Shown: positions 43,130 through 54,787 of the stretch, piece by piece
Layout of the letters: the number at the start of each line of letters is the position of its first letter
How positions within the stretch are numbered: the stretch's first letter is position 1
Assembly (NCBI RefSeq): GCF_000173075.1
Contig: NZ_ABVL01000022.1
Span: 1-64,000, forward strand
From: Chthoniobacter flavus Ellin428
GTDB taxonomy: Bacteria; Verrucomicrobiota; Verrucomicrobiia; Chthoniobacterales; Chthoniobacteraceae
Length of the DNA: 64,000 bases
Reading direction: 5' to 3'
Made by a program: the position numbers and the translations under genes
The notes under the pieces: model-generated
What the model saw: the letters and a program-made list of their open reading frames with translations, nothing else
The model's database searches: none
Told to the model about the DNA's origin: nothing

Positions 43130-44844
43130 GCGCGCCCTCCACCCGCGACGGCCCGCCTGGAGGGTTTGGGTACGGGAGGCTTCGACTTCCCGCGTTGGAA
43201 TGGCTGCGGAGTTATCAGCGGTCGTGGTTTCGCACTGACCTGGCCGCGGGTGTCACGCTGGCGGCGTATATGCTTCCGGCGGCGCTGGGTGACGCTTCAC
43301 TCGCGCATCTCCCTCCACAGGCCGGCCTTTACGCGTGTCTGTTCGGCGGCCTGGTTTTCTGGCTGTTCTGCAGTTCGCGGCATACGGCGGTGAGCGTGAC
43401 CTCCGCCATCTCGTTGCTCGTCGGCTCGTCGCTCGGCGGGATGGCGGGCGAGGATGTGGCGCGTTTCAGCGCGATGGCCGCGGCCACCGCTTTGCTGGCC
43501 GCGGCGATTGCCTTCGTCGCCTGGCTGGTGCGGGCGGGCTCGGTGGTGAATTTCATCTCCGAAACCGTGATGACCGGATTCAAGCTTGGCGTGGCCATGG
43601 TGCTCGCCAGCACGCAGCTGCCGAAGCTCTTCGGCGTACCCGGCGGGCACGGAGATGTGTGGGAATGTTTCGGCGTCTTCTTCCGCCACATCCACGAAAC
43701 CAATGAAGCGTCGCTGCTTCTCGGCGGTGGGGCGCTGGCGGTCCTGATTCTCGGCAAGAAACTGCTCCCTCATAAGCCGGTTGCCTTGTTTGTCGTCGTC
43801 GGTGGAATCGCCTTGGCGACCTTCATCGATCTCGGTGTCCACGGCGTGAAGCTGCTCGGCGAAGTGCCGCGCGGTCTGCCGGTGCCCTCGCTGCCCGCGG
43901 TGGACCGGCACGAGATCAGCGAGCTGCTGCCTCTGGCGCTGGCCTGTTTCCTCCTCGGAGCGGTCGAGACCGCGGCGATCGGCCGGATGTTCGCCGCCAA
44001 GCATGGCTACCGGTTTGATAGCAATCAGGAATTCCTCGCCATCGCGGCGTCCAACCTGGCTTCGGGACTCATGCACGGTTTTCCGGTAAGCGGCGGCACC
44101 TCGCAGTCGCTCGTGAATGAAAGCAGCGGTGCGCGTACTTCTCTCTCGGGATTGATCTCCGCGGTGCTCATCGCGATTGTCGCCGTCTTTTTCACCGAGC
44201 TCCTGCGCAATCTGCCGCAGCCGGTGCTCGCCGCGGTCGTGCTCATGGCGGTGGCGAGCCTCGTGAAAGTCGAGGAACTCCGCCGGCTCTGGCGGGTGCA
44301 TCGCGCCGAATTTCTCGTGGCGATGACGGCCTTCCTCGGTGTGCTCTGGGAGGGTTTGCTCAAGGGCGTGCTCGTCGGCGCGGTCATTTCCCTGGTCCTG
44401 CTCATCCGTCGTGTCTCGACACCGCATGTCGCTTTCCTCGGTCGCATCCCGGGCGCGCAACGCTACTCCGATCTTGAGCGGCACGCGGACAATGAACCCA
44501 CGCCCGGCATCCTCGCCTTCCGCGTGGAAGCGGGCATCGTCTATTTCAATACCGATCACATCTTCGACTCCGTGCTCAAGCGCCTGAATGCGGCAACGGA
44601 GCCGATCCATTTGGTCATCTGCGACCTCTCGACTTCACCGCGCATCGACATGGCGGGCGCGCACCTGTTCCTGACGCTCCACGCGGAACTCGCCAAACGC
44701 GGTATCGCCCTGCGCGTCGTCGAAGCCCACTCCAACGTGCGCGACATGCTGCGCGTCGAGGGCTTGGAGGAAAAGATTGGCCGGATCGATCGCTTCACCT
44801 CTCTCGCCCACGCGATCGACGATGATCGAAAGACCCCTGCGTAG
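43126..44844 (+). CDS. SulP-family anion transporter with STAS domain
   Basis: The start in the ATGA overlap with ppk2 gives 572 residues. About 11-12 hydrophobic segments include the SulP signature region AAGVTLAAYMLPAALGDASLA and GLYACLFGGLVFWLF. The C-terminal STAS domain begins near residue 460 (GILAFRVEAGIVYFNTDHI) and contains HLVICDLSTSPRIDMAGAHLF. The family carries sulfate, bicarbonate or dicarboxylates. The substrate is not determinable. Upstream frame extension overlaps ppk2 and is not used. Confidence 0.92.
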   Translation: MSAPSTRDGPPGGFGYGRLRLPALEWLRSYQRSWFRTDLAAGVTLAAYMLPAALGDASLAHLPPQAGLYACLFGGLVFWLFCSSRHTAVSVTSAISLLVGSSLGGMAGEDVARFSAMAAATALLAAAIAFVAWLVRAGSVVNFISETVMTGFKLGVAMVLASTQLPKLFGVPGGHGDVWECFGVFFRHIHETNEASLLLGGGALAVLILGKKLLPHKPVALFVVVGGIALATFIDLGVHGVKLLGEVPRGLPVPSLPAVDRHEISELLPLALACFLLGAVETAAIGRMFAAKHGYRFDSNQEFLAIAASNLASGLMHGFPVSGGTSQSLVNESSGARTSLSGLISAVLIAIVAVFFTELLRNLPQPVLAAVVLMAVASLVKVEELRRLWRVHRAEFLVAMTAFLGVLWEGLLKGVLVGAVISLVLLIRRVSTPHVAFLGRIPGAQRYSDLERHADNEPTPGILAFRVEAGIVYFNTDHIFDSVLKRLNAATEPIHLVICDLSTSPRIDMAGAHLFLTLHAELAKRGIALRVVEAHSNVRDMLRVEGLEEKIGRIDRFTSLAHAIDDDRKTPA

Positions 44845-44856
44845 GACCAAAGTCCG

Positions 44857-45294
44857 ATGGTGGCGGAGCGGTGGCTGGACGAGCATGATTTCATGCCGAT
44901 GCGATTCCTGACCAACGATTTCAAGGATTGCCGGTTGATCAAGCTCGACCCGAGTGAGGCGCATAGTCCTTTCGTCGTCGAGCAGGAGGGTGTCGGGCCG
45001 AATGATCCCGCGTGCAAGACGCGGATGTATTACCTGCAGCATGATGGAAAGTGGATCGATGAGGTCGCCCGCAGCACGCGCCCCGACAGCGAGATCGGTG
45101 ACATCGTCTTCGAGAGCCCCGCGGAGGCGGTCGAACTGCTCTCGAGCCTTTTCGGCAAACCTCATGTCCGCGAGTTGCCCGTGACCGAAGCGGATGTGGA
45201 TGCCTACATCGCCCGGGCGCAGAGCGCCGGTTCCGCGGAGGCGGCCTTTCGCGAATTCCTCGCCCGGTATCGTGGAGCGAAGAAACGGAAGTAA
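44857..45294 (+). CDS. Hypothetical protein
   Basis: A 145-residue soluble protein starting 12 bases after the SulP stop, so probably in the same operon. It contains RFLTNDFKDCRLIKLDPSEA, a CKTRMYYLQHDGKWID strand pair and a C-terminal helical part (EAAFREFLARYRGAKKRK). An alternative start is the inner ATG of MPMRFL. I do not recognise the family. Confidence 0.65.
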   Translation: MVAERWLDEHDFMPMRFLTNDFKDCRLIKLDPSEAHSPFVVEQEGVGPNDPACKTRMYYLQHDGKWIDEVARSTRPDSEIGDIVFESPAEAVELLSSLFGKPHVRELPVTEADVDAYIARAQSAGSAEAAFREFLARYRGAKKRK

Positions 45295-45360
45295 GTCTTC
45301 GGTCGGTTTCTTTTCTTCCCCCCAAAAAAACGCTCAAAGAATTTGCTGGCCCGGCGGTCA

Positions 45361-45394
45361 AAAGTGTCGACACTTTAAAACTGTCGACAGTTTT
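45361..45394. promoter_or_regulatory. Two tandem perfect palindromes, GntR-type operators
   Basis: AAAGTGTCGACACTTT (45361-45376) and AAAACTGTCGACAGTTTT (45377-45394) are both perfect palindromes with a shared TGTCGACA core, lying directly next to each other and ending six bases before the GntR start codon. Binding here would block translation initiation or a promoter just upstream. They are probably autoregulatory sites for the FCD-type GntR protein and would control the whole GntR-DUF1592-DUF1552 operon. Confidence 0.8.
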
Positions 45395-45400
45395 TACCCC

Positions 45401-46093
45401 ATGTCTCCCCGCAAACCGTCCCCGCCTACGCAAAGCCGTCGCAATCTCGCCGAGGAGATCACCGGCCAACTCCGTGCCGCCATCGTTTCCGGCCAGATCA
45501 AGCCAGGCACATCGCTCGCCGAACCGGTGCTCGCCGAACGCTTTGGCGCCAGCCGCGCGCCGATTCGCGAAGCGCTGATCGCCCTCGAACGGGATGGCCT
45601 CGTCGAATTCAACGACCGCAGCCGGACCCGCGTCCGCTCGCTCACCTCCGCGGATATCGAGGAGATCTGTTCGATGCGGGTCGCGCTGGAGAGCATGGCG
45701 GCGCGACTGGCCGCGCGGAAGTGGACCGCGGAGGATACGCGCGCGATGGACGAGAATATCCGCCGGCAGGATCGCGCGGCGACGCTCGGCGAGCTCTCGC
45801 ACCTCGATGTCGAGATGCACGAATACGTCGTGCGCCTCGCCGGACACCGCCGTCTGCTCAACGCCTGGCGGGGCATCCGCTGGCAATTCGAGATGAGCCT
45901 CGCCTACACGCATCGCCTGCAGCAGAAGCTGGATTTCGAACCGCACCGCATCACGGTCGATTCCCATCGTCGCGTGCTGGAGGTGCTCGCCTCGGGCAAG
46001 CCGGAGCTGGCCGCAAAAACGATGGCGGCGCACATCGAGGGCGCGCTCGAATGGTCGCTCGCACAGTTCCCCGTCGAACCGGTGGTCGCATGA
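45401..46093 (+). CDS. GntR family (FadR/FCD subfamily) transcriptional regulator
   Basis: ATG 45401 gives 230 residues. The N-terminal winged helix-turn-helix runs from LAEEITGQLRAAIVSG through LAERFGASRAPIREALIALERDGLV (about residues 15-68). The C-terminal FCD ligand-binding domain has IEEICSMRVALESMAARLAA, MDENIRRQD and a metal-site His pattern (LDVEMHEYVVRLAGHRRLL; DSHRRVLEVL; MAAHIEGALE). The ligand is unknown, usually a carboxylic acid. The stop overlaps the start of the DUF1592 gene. Two perfect palindromes lie just upstream. Confidence 0.92.
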   Translation: MSPRKPSPPTQSRRNLAEEITGQLRAAIVSGQIKPGTSLAEPVLAERFGASRAPIREALIALERDGLVEFNDRSRTRVRSLTSADIEEICSMRVALESMAARLAARKWTAEDTRAMDENIRRQDRAATLGELSHLDVEMHEYVVRLAGHRRLLNAWRGIRWQFEMSLAYTHRLQQKLDFEPHRITVDSHRRVLEVLASGKPELAAKTMAAHIEGALEWSLAQFPVEPVVA

Positions 46094-49000
46094 AGACACG
46101 CACGTTCATTGTGTCGGCTTCGATCGCCCTGCTCGTTCGCTCCACGAATGCCGCGCCGCCGGATTTCCAAAAGGATATTCGCCCCCTCCTCGCGGACTAC
46201 TGCCTGAAGTGTCACTCCACCGAAAAGCAAAAGGGCGATCTCGACCTGGAGCGCTTCGCCTCCTACGACGAAGCGAAGAAGCACCCGGAAGTGTGGGTGG
46301 ATGTGCTCGATGAATTGGGCAACAAGGAGATGCCACCCAAGGACAAGCCGCAGTTGTCCGCCGAGCAGGCCGCGCGGCTCACGGCCTGGGCGCAAGGCAC
46401 GCTGGACGAGATCGCCCTGGCCAGCGCCGGCGATCCCGGCCCGGTGGTGTTGCGACGTCTCTCGAATTCCGAATACCTCTACACGGTGCGCGATTTGACC
46501 GGCGTGCCGACGCTGAATCCGACGAAGGAATTTCCGGTCGATGGCGCGGCGGGCGAAGGCTTCGACAACGTCGGCGCCGCACTGGTGATGTCGCCTTCCC
46601 TGCTCGGCAAATATTTCGAAGCGGCGCGACAGATCGCCGGCCACGCGGTATTTTTGCCGGACGGGATGCGCTTCTCCGAGGGAACGAGTTCGCGCGATTG
46701 GACCGATGAAATCCTGGGCCGCATTCGCGCCTTCTACGGGCCTTTCGGCGAAGCCGGCGGCGCGACGGCGATAAATCTGCAGGGTGTCAAATTCGAAACC
46801 AACGGTGGCGGCCGCCTGCCCGTCGAGAAATACGTCGACGTGGTGCTGCAAAATCGGGATGCGTTACGCGCTGGGGAAGTAGATGACGTCGCCCACGCGA
46901 CTGGCGTGAACGCGAAATATCTCGCGCTCCTGTGGCACACGCTCAACGACCGTTCTCCGTCTCTCTTGCTGGACGGTATCCGGGAAAAATACCGCCACGC
47001 ATCCGCGAAGGACGCGGCGGCGATCAGCCAGGATATCCGCGCCTGGCAGCAATATCTCTGGCGTTTCTTCAGCGTCGGGCAAATCGGGAAGAAGGACCAC
47101 GCCGCTGGCTGGCAGGAGCCTTGGGCGCCACTCGCGACACAGCAGGAATTGCGGCTCAAACCCGCGCTGCCGACCGACGGTAGCGAGGTGAAGCTCTACC
47201 TCATTGCCAGCACCATCGCTGGGAGCGGCGGGGCTGTGCGTTGGGAGAATGCGCGGCTCGTGGCCAAGAATCACGAAGACGTGAACCTGCGCGATGTGCC
47301 CGGCGTGTTGCCGGCCAATCTCGAAGCGCAGGCGCCATCGATCCTCGAAGTGAGAATTCCCTCGGTGCTGATGTTCAAGGATGCGGAGTTCGTCGTCACT
47401 GCGAAGTTGCCGGAAGGCAGCGCACCGGACGCCAGCGTGCAAGTCCGCCTGCTCGCGGCGATGCCGGCGAAGATCCCCAGTTTCGGTCCAGGCGAAACCA
47501 CCGCGACGACGATCAAAGGCCTCTGGTCGGATAACAACGCGCGGATCAGTTCCGCCGCGCCCATTCTCGTCGAGGATCGCGGCGCGGCGCGGCAGCGATT
47601 GGAGAAAGCATTCGCCGATTTCCGGGCGCTCTTTCCGATCGCGCTTTCCTACAACAAAATCGTCCCAACGGACGAAGTGATCACGTTGACGCTGTTCTAT
47701 CGCGAGGACGAGCAGTTGAGGCGCCTCATGCTGGATGACGCGCAGTCAGCCGAATTGGACCGGTTGTGGGAGGACCTGCGTTTCGTCAGCGAGTCGCCGC
47801 TGAAGAAGGTCGATGCCTACGAGCAACTCTACCAATTCGCCACCCAGGATGCCGACCCGAAGGCCTTCGAAGCGCTCCGCGAGCCGATCCTGCAAGCCGC
47901 GGCGGCCTTCAAGGAGGAGGTGGAGAAGGCGGAACCGAAACAACTCCAGGCGGTGCTCGATTTCGCGCCGCGCGCGTGGCGCCGCCCGCTCACCGCCGCA
48001 GAGGAATCTCACCTGCGCGGTCTTTACCAAAAATTGCGCGCGCAAAAGTTGTCGCACGATGCCGCGCTCCGCATGACGCTGGCGCGCGTGTTGGTTTCCT
48101 CCGCGTTCCTTTACCGCGGAGAATTGGCCGCGCCCGGTCCGGAAGCGGCGCCGGTCAATGATTGGGAGCTGGCGACACGCTTGAGCTATTTCCTGTGGTC
48201 CTCCGCACCGGATGATGAGCTGCGCACGGCGGCCGCGACCGGTCGTCTGCACGAGCCCGAGGTCCTCGCTGCCCAGACGCGTCGCATGTTGAAAGACGCG
48301 CGCGTCCGCCGGCTCGCGACGGAGTTTGGCTGCCAGTGGCTGCACGTGCGCGATCTCGAGACCCTGGATGAAAAGAGCGAGCGCCACTTCCCGACCTTCG
48401 CGGCCTTGCGCGGCGACATGCAGGAGGAAGTCGTCCGCTTCTTCACCGATCTTTTCCAGGAGGATCGTTCGGTGATCTCGTTGCTCGATGCGGATTACAG
48501 TTTCGTCGATGGCGCCCTCGCGAGGCACTACGGCATCCCGGTGCATGGCGACGAATGGCAGCGCGTCGATGGCCTGCGCGCCCACGGCCGCGGGGGCATC
48601 CTGGGCTTTGCGGCCACGCTGGCCAAGGAAAGCGGCGCCTCGCGCACGAGTCCCATCCTGCGCGGCAACTGGCTCACCGAAGTCGTCCTCGGCGACCGGC
48701 TCCCGCGTCCGCCGAAGGGTGTGCCGCTGCTGCCCGAGGAAGCGCCCGCCGGCCTCACCGAGCGGCAAATGATCGAGCAGCACAGCACCGACGCCAAATG
48801 TGCGAAGTGCCACCAGCGCATGGATCCGTTTGGCTTCGCGCTGGAAGGCTTCGACGCGATCGGCCGCGCCCGCACGAAAGACTCCGCCGGTCTCGAGATC
48901 GACACGCAAGCGAAGCTGCCCGACGGCACGACTTTCACCGGCCTGGATGGTCTGCGCGATTATCTCCTCTCCAGGCGCCGCGAGGCTTTCCTCCGCCAAT

Positions 49001-49200
49001 TCTGCCGCAAGCTCGTTGGCTACGCGCTCGGGCGGGCGATGCAACTTTCCGACAAGCCGCTCGTCGACTCGATGATCGCGCGGCTGCAATCCGGCGACGA
49101 TCACGTGGGCGATGTCGTCGAACTCATCGTCCGCAGCCCGCAGTTCCGCAACGTGCGCGGACGCGATTTCCTCACCGCCACGAATTCCCCAAAACCATGA
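46090..49200 (+). CDS. Secreted DUF1592-family cytochrome-like protein (PSCyt1/DUF1587/1592/1588/1585)
   Basis: The ATG at 46090 (in the overlap with gntR) gives 1036 residues with a signal peptide ending STNAAPP. An N-terminal heme site CLKCH lies in a planctomycete-cytochrome-like region. The modules RRLSNSEYLYTVRDLTGV (DUF1587), a central carbohydrate-binding-like part, FRSLL-type DUF1595/1592, SGASRTSPILRGNWLTEVVL with a second CAKCH (DUF1588) and FCRKLVGYALGRAMQLSDKP (DUF1585) follow. This family is typical of Planctomycetes and Verrucomicrobia and is suspected in extracytoplasmic oxidation of polymers. The function is unproven. Confidence 0.93.
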   Translation: MKTRTFIVSASIALLVRSTNAAPPDFQKDIRPLLADYCLKCHSTEKQKGDLDLERFASYDEAKKHPEVWVDVLDELGNKEMPPKDKPQLSAEQAARLTAWAQGTLDEIALASAGDPGPVVLRRLSNSEYLYTVRDLTGVPTLNPTKEFPVDGAAGEGFDNVGAALVMSPSLLGKYFEAARQIAGHAVFLPDGMRFSEGTSSRDWTDEILGRIRAFYGPFGEAGGATAINLQGVKFETNGGGRLPVEKYVDVVLQNRDALRAGEVDDVAHATGVNAKYLALLWHTLNDRSPSLLLDGIREKYRHASAKDAAAISQDIRAWQQYLWRFFSVGQIGKKDHAAGWQEPWAPLATQQELRLKPALPTDGSEVKLYLIASTIAGSGGAVRWENARLVAKNHEDVNLRDVPGVLPANLEAQAPSILEVRIPSVLMFKDAEFVVTAKLPEGSAPDASVQVRLLAAMPAKIPSFGPGETTATTIKGLWSDNNARISSAAPILVEDRGAARQRLEKAFADFRALFPIALSYNKIVPTDEVITLTLFYREDEQLRRLMLDDAQSAELDRLWEDLRFVSESPLKKVDAYEQLYQFATQDADPKAFEALREPILQAAAAFKEEVEKAEPKQLQAVLDFAPRAWRRPLTAAEESHLRGLYQKLRAQKLSHDAALRMTLARVLVSSAFLYRGELAAPGPEAAPVNDWELATRLSYFLWSSAPDDELRTAAATGRLHEPEVLAAQTRRMLKDARVRRLATEFGCQWLHVRDLETLDEKSERHFPTFAALRGDMQEEVVRFFTDLFQEDRSVISLLDADYSFVDGALARHYGIPVHGDEWQRVDGLRAHGRGGILGFAATLAKESGASRTSPILRGNWLTEVVLGDRLPRPPKGVPLLPEEAPAGLTERQMIEQHSTDAKCAKCHQRMDPFGFALEGFDAIGRARTKDSAGLEIDTQAKLPDGTTFTGLDGLRDYLLSRRREAFLRQFCRKLVGYALGRAMQLSDKPLVDSMIARLQSGDDHVGDVVELIVRSPQFRNVRGRDFLTATNSPKP

Positions 49201-50528
49201 GCACACATCACTTCTCCCGTCGGGCGTTTCTCCGCGGCATCGGCGTCACCATGGCGCTACCGTGGCTGGAGTCTTTCAACGTGTGGGGCGACGAGCCGCA
49301 AAAGAACAAGCCGGCCAGCGAAGCGCCCGTGCGCCTGGGGGTCCTTTTCTGCGGCAATGGGTTTCACTCCAAGGAATGGTGGGCGCGTGGCGAAGGCAGC
49401 GCGATGGAGCTCGGCCAGGTGCTCGCGCCGCTCCACGATTTTCGCGAGAAGTTATTACTCGTGAACGGGCTGTATCACGAGGAAGCGCGCAAGGGGAACA
49501 TCCACAGCTCGCAAACCGGCAACATGCTTTCCGGTGCGCCGATCGCCTCCGGCGGTGAGATTCGCTCGGGGACGAGCTTCGATCAGTTACTCGCGCAGAG
49601 TTATGGGCGTTCGACGAAAGTGCCCAGCCAGGTGCTGGCTTGCGAACGCTCCAATCCCGCGGTGCACAAGAACTACTCGATGCTCTACAGCTCGCACATT
49701 TCGTGGAGCTCGCCGACGACGCCGACCCCGCTGGAGCTCTTTCCCGCGCTGGCCTTCGATCGCCTTTTCAAGGACGAAGCCACGCCGGGCGAAAAGAGCG
49801 TGCTCGATGCCGTGCTCTCGGATGCGCAGGACTTGCGGCGCAACATCAGCGGCAACGACCAGCACAAGCTCGATGAGTATCTCGATTCCGTGCGCGACGT
49901 GGAGAAGCGGATTGAAAACGCGGGCCAGCGCGGGGAGTTACAGGGCTGGCGGCCGACGCTCGAAAAGCCGAATATCCAGCGTCCCGCCGACGGCATTCCG
50001 CAGGACATCGGCGAGCACATGCGTCTCATGTGTGACATCCTCGTGCTTGGTTTCCAGACCGACACCACGCGCATCACCACGCTCAAGCTGAACAACGACC
50101 ACAGCGCGCTGCGTTTCCCGAATCTTCCGAGTGTGCAGCAGGTGGGGCACGGCATCGATTACATGATCCACCATCTGCTCTCGCACAGCGATGGCCCGGA
50201 CTGGCTCAAGGTGAACCAATTTTTCATGGAGCAGATCGCCTATCTCGTGCGCAAGCTCGACGCCGTGCAGGAAGGCGAACGCACCATGCTCGACAACACC
50301 ATGCTCCTCACGTGTTCCAGTATGATGGTCGGCGCCCGGCATAACAACGACGAGCTCCCGGTGATGCTCCTCGGCCGTGCCGGTGGGCGGCTCCAGAGCG
50401 GGCGCGTCCTCGATTACAAAGACAAGCCCGAGCGGCAGATGTGCCGGCTGTTTCTGTCGATGATGGATAAGATGGACGTGCGCTTGAAAACCTTCGGCGA
50501 CGCGACCAAGCGGCTGGAGGAAGTGTAG
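49197..50528 (+). CDS. DUF1552 Tat-exported protein, partner of DUF1592 gene
   Basis: A 443-residue protein overlapping the DUF1592 stop by ATGA. The N-terminus STHHFSRRAFLRGIGVTMAL is a twin-arginine signal. The body contains HSSQTGNMLSGAP, SFDQLLAQ, a coiled region (LDEYLDSVRDVEKRIENA) and DNTMLLTCSSMMVGARHNND near the end, all typical of DUF1552, a family related to DUF1501/alkaline-phosphatase-like folds. It nearly always accompanies DUF1592 proteins. The biochemical role is unknown. Confidence 0.93.
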   Translation: MSTHHFSRRAFLRGIGVTMALPWLESFNVWGDEPQKNKPASEAPVRLGVLFCGNGFHSKEWWARGEGSAMELGQVLAPLHDFREKLLLVNGLYHEEARKGNIHSSQTGNMLSGAPIASGGEIRSGTSFDQLLAQSYGRSTKVPSQVLACERSNPAVHKNYSMLYSSHISWSSPTTPTPLELFPALAFDRLFKDEATPGEKSVLDAVLSDAQDLRRNISGNDQHKLDEYLDSVRDVEKRIENAGQRGELQGWRPTLEKPNIQRPADGIPQDIGEHMRLMCDILVLGFQTDTTRITTLKLNNDHSALRFPNLPSVQQVGHGIDYMIHHLLSHSDGPDWLKVNQFFMEQIAYLVRKLDAVQEGERTMLDNTMLLTCSSMMVGARHNNDELPVMLLGRAGGRLQSGRVLDYKDKPERQMCRLFLSMMDKMDVRLKTFGDATKRLEEV

Positions 50529-50533
50529 CCAAT

Positions 50534-51675
<1,142 letters not shown>

Positions 51676-51679
<4 letters not shown>

Positions 51680-54600
51680 TTCTTCGGCTCAAACTTAATC
51701 CACATCGGGCTGGCCCACACGAGCTCACCGTTGGCTTGTTCCCCGCGCACATAGTAGTAGCTCGTCTGGCCGGCGGCCGGCTTCGGATCGGTCCACTCGA
51801 CGTCGCACTTCTGCGAGTTCGGCGTGGCGGTGAAAATCTCCTCGTCGTCCTTCACGAAGACGACCTTCGAAAAAGCGCCCGTGCCTTCGAGGTGGATCTT
51901 GAACTTCGGCGCCTCGCTGGTCGTGAACTCGTCGCCCATCATGTGCGGGCCGCAGCGGAAATCCGCGACGATGTTAGTCGTCGAGGCGTAGACGTGGCGC
52001 GCCTGCATGGCATTGAAGATGGCTTCGCGCGAAGAATTCTCCGCATAAGCCAGCGCGTAGCTGATGTGCGTGCTGCCATGATCGCTGCTCGATTCAAATG
52101 AGAGCCGATAACCTTTCTTCAGCGCGAGATTCACGAAGCCGAGTGGCTCCCAACCGCCGATGGCGTCATCCGCCGTGGGGCTGCGCGGGGCACCGGGGCG
52201 CTCATAATTCTGCCGTGCTCCCTGGTAGATTTCGACGAAGGGCTCGACCTGCGGGTCGTTGTTCCGCCAGTCGGTGCCCATGTCCGTCGCGCTGGTGTGC
52301 GAGGCGCAGATGCCGTGGAAGAAGTGCAGATACTTGTAGAGCATCAGCGTGTCCGGCGCCGGCGCGGGATTGTCGCGCAGGGAGATCGGCAGGCGCGGCA
52401 GCGTGCGAATGCCGCGGCGGGTGAAGATGACGTTGCGATGCCCCTCGGGATAGCGCACCGAACGCTCGTAGGTATAGAGCGCGTTAAAAGCGCCCGGCAG
52501 GTAAAAGGCGTCGGTCGTCTTCTGGGTCAACCACCACGGGTACTCGCGCCCGGCGCCGTTGTCGTGATCGCCGCAGCCCAGCCAATCCATGCCGGCCACG
52601 TCGATCGCATAGCGCCACATATCCTCGAGCGGCCCGTCATTGCCGCCGTCGCCGCTGATCTCCGTGTGCCGATGGAATTCACCCCGCTCGATCTGCAATT
52701 TCTTGCCGTCGAATTCCGTGCGGTAGGCGTGCACATTGGCGATATCCTCCCGTTCTTTCACCGTGGCGGGCGACGGCCCGGCCTGCGGATCGGGCTGCAC
52801 CTTGGCGGCGATTAACTTCGCGGCTTGCGCCGGACCGGTGGCTTGCAAGTGCGACACGTACAGATCGTTGTCGTAAGGATCGTTCTCGGCCTCCAGCGAA
52901 AGGTTGCCCCCAGGGCCGTTGCCGCGTTTCACGATATGCCGATCCTGCCGGTGATCGCTGCTATGGACCATCGTGAGCCCCTCGCCGGTCGGCAACACCA
53001 CGGGCACGTTGTACATGAGGTTGTCGCTGTGCGGCATGAGCAGCGGGCCAGTCCAGTGATCGCCGTCGGTGTAGCAGGCCCAGTCGAACCACAGCGACCC
53101 GAGCGGGGTGCGGAAATCATTTTGCCGCGAGCGGCAGAAGAGCCAGATGCGGCCGCCCTTGTCGCAGACGATGCGCGCGAGATTGTTGTGCGGGAAATTT
53201 TTGGTCGCCTCCGCTTCCTGGCCGGCTTTGCGCGATTCGGCACCCGGCTCCAGCGCGGGCACACGCGCATTGCGCTGGCGCTTGCGCGGTCCGCCCGCGC
53301 CCGGCAACACGGGTTTGAAGGACCCCTCCGGCTCCATCCACTGGCCATCCTTCAGCACGGCGAGACCGATCTGCCGGTCGCGATACAGCGGAATGCCCTT
53401 GTCCTTGACCAGCGCGCCCCAGTCCTTGCCCCACGTCGGGCCGCTCTTTTCCCAGGCGATCCACAGTGCGCCCGTCTTGTCGTAAGTCATGGCCGGCCGC
53501 GCTTCGTAATCCGGCGTGTCGGCCACCGGTCGCGCGTCACTTGCCTTCCCGGCGGCAAATTCGCGCATCCAGACATCGTAATCGCCCTTCTCGTAGGTAT
53601 CCCACGCGATGGCAACCTTGCCCGCGGTGGTCGCGATCGCCGGGGCCCAGCAGTTGCGCTTCTGCGTGCTCACCGGTTCCGCCGGACTCCAGCCATCCTT
53701 CGTCTGGTGACGCTGGAAAATGTGGAAGACATTTTCACGGGCGCCCTGCCACGCCACCCACACGTGGCCGTCGCTATCCGTCGCCGCTACCGGCCACACG
53801 TCATTCTCCGGGGAATCCGAAAGCTGGGCCGGTTCGCTGAGCTTCTTCGTCTTCGGGTCGTAACTGCGGGCGAAGATATCGAAATTCGAGCGCGGGTTGT
53901 CCGGGAACGGCTTGTAACCCGCATTCTCCGCCCAGATGACCCAGACCAGCCCCCTGCCATCCACCGCGACGGCACTCTTGTAAATATCGCGACCGGTTTG
54001 CGTGATCGCGATCGCTTCGCCGTTGAGGGGCCGTAGCCAGAGCTGATCGCCACCCGGAGGGGTCGCGAGGAATTTCAGGTCCGCCGGCTCCTTATCGTAA
54101 CTTCTTGCCCGCTCGGCGCGATCCAATCCCGGGGTGAAGCTCTGCCACGCCGTCCACACCGTGCCGTCGGCCGCCACCGCGCCGCTCGGGTAATCTTCGT
54201 CGGTTTTCGCGTCGGTGGTGAAAGTCTGGGCTGCGGCCGTGCGCTCCACTTCCACCGCGCCGTTCAATTCCGGAACGATTTTGCCGGGAGTGATTTCCGA
54301 AAAAGCGAAGGTGAATTCCCCCTGCTTGGTCTTGATCGTGACGTGCGAATCTTCCGTCACGCCGGTGAAAGTGATGAGCACGCCGTTGTCGCCGAGTGGG
54401 AGTGAAGTCACCGCATTGGCCGGGCGGGTGGCTTCCTTGCCGGGATTGTTCGAACGGCGCCGGTTGGCGACCGTGTTGGGCCGGGTGCGGCACGCCCAAC
54501 CGCTGGTGCCGTCGACCTTGTCCTGTTGCGCGAAACGCCAGCCGCCGATGAGGCTTACGCTGCCCGGCGTGACCGAGACGGTGCCGGACCAATCGGTCGC

Positions 54601-54702
54601 TTCTTTGTCTTCCAGGCCGAGGCGCACTTTGACGCCGATGTCATCCGCGAAAGCAGCGGTGGTGGAGAGGGCGAGAACCAACGGGAGGAGGGAAGGTTTC
54701 AT
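51676..54702 (-). CDS. Secreted DUF3604 protein with N-terminal beta-propeller-like region
   Basis: The ATG at 54702 gives 1008 residues with a signal peptide (LLPLVLALSTTAAFA). Residues about 150-560 contain repeated VAATDSDGHVWVAWQG and DKTGALWIAWEKSG units, suggesting a beta-propeller. The C-terminal third is DUF3604, a PHP-related metal-dependent hydrolase fold, with GEFHRHTEISGDGG, CGDHDNGAGREYPWW and ESSSDHGSTHISYA supplying metal-binding His and Asp residues. The substrate is unknown. It is co-transcribed with the HupE-like protein. Confidence 0.87.
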
Positions 54703-54787
54703 GGGTGGAGACGGCAAAACCCCGGGAAGTTGACGGGGTTGCGAGCTAACAGGTTACAAATTTGCCACAATCGTGGCCAGCCTGTCC

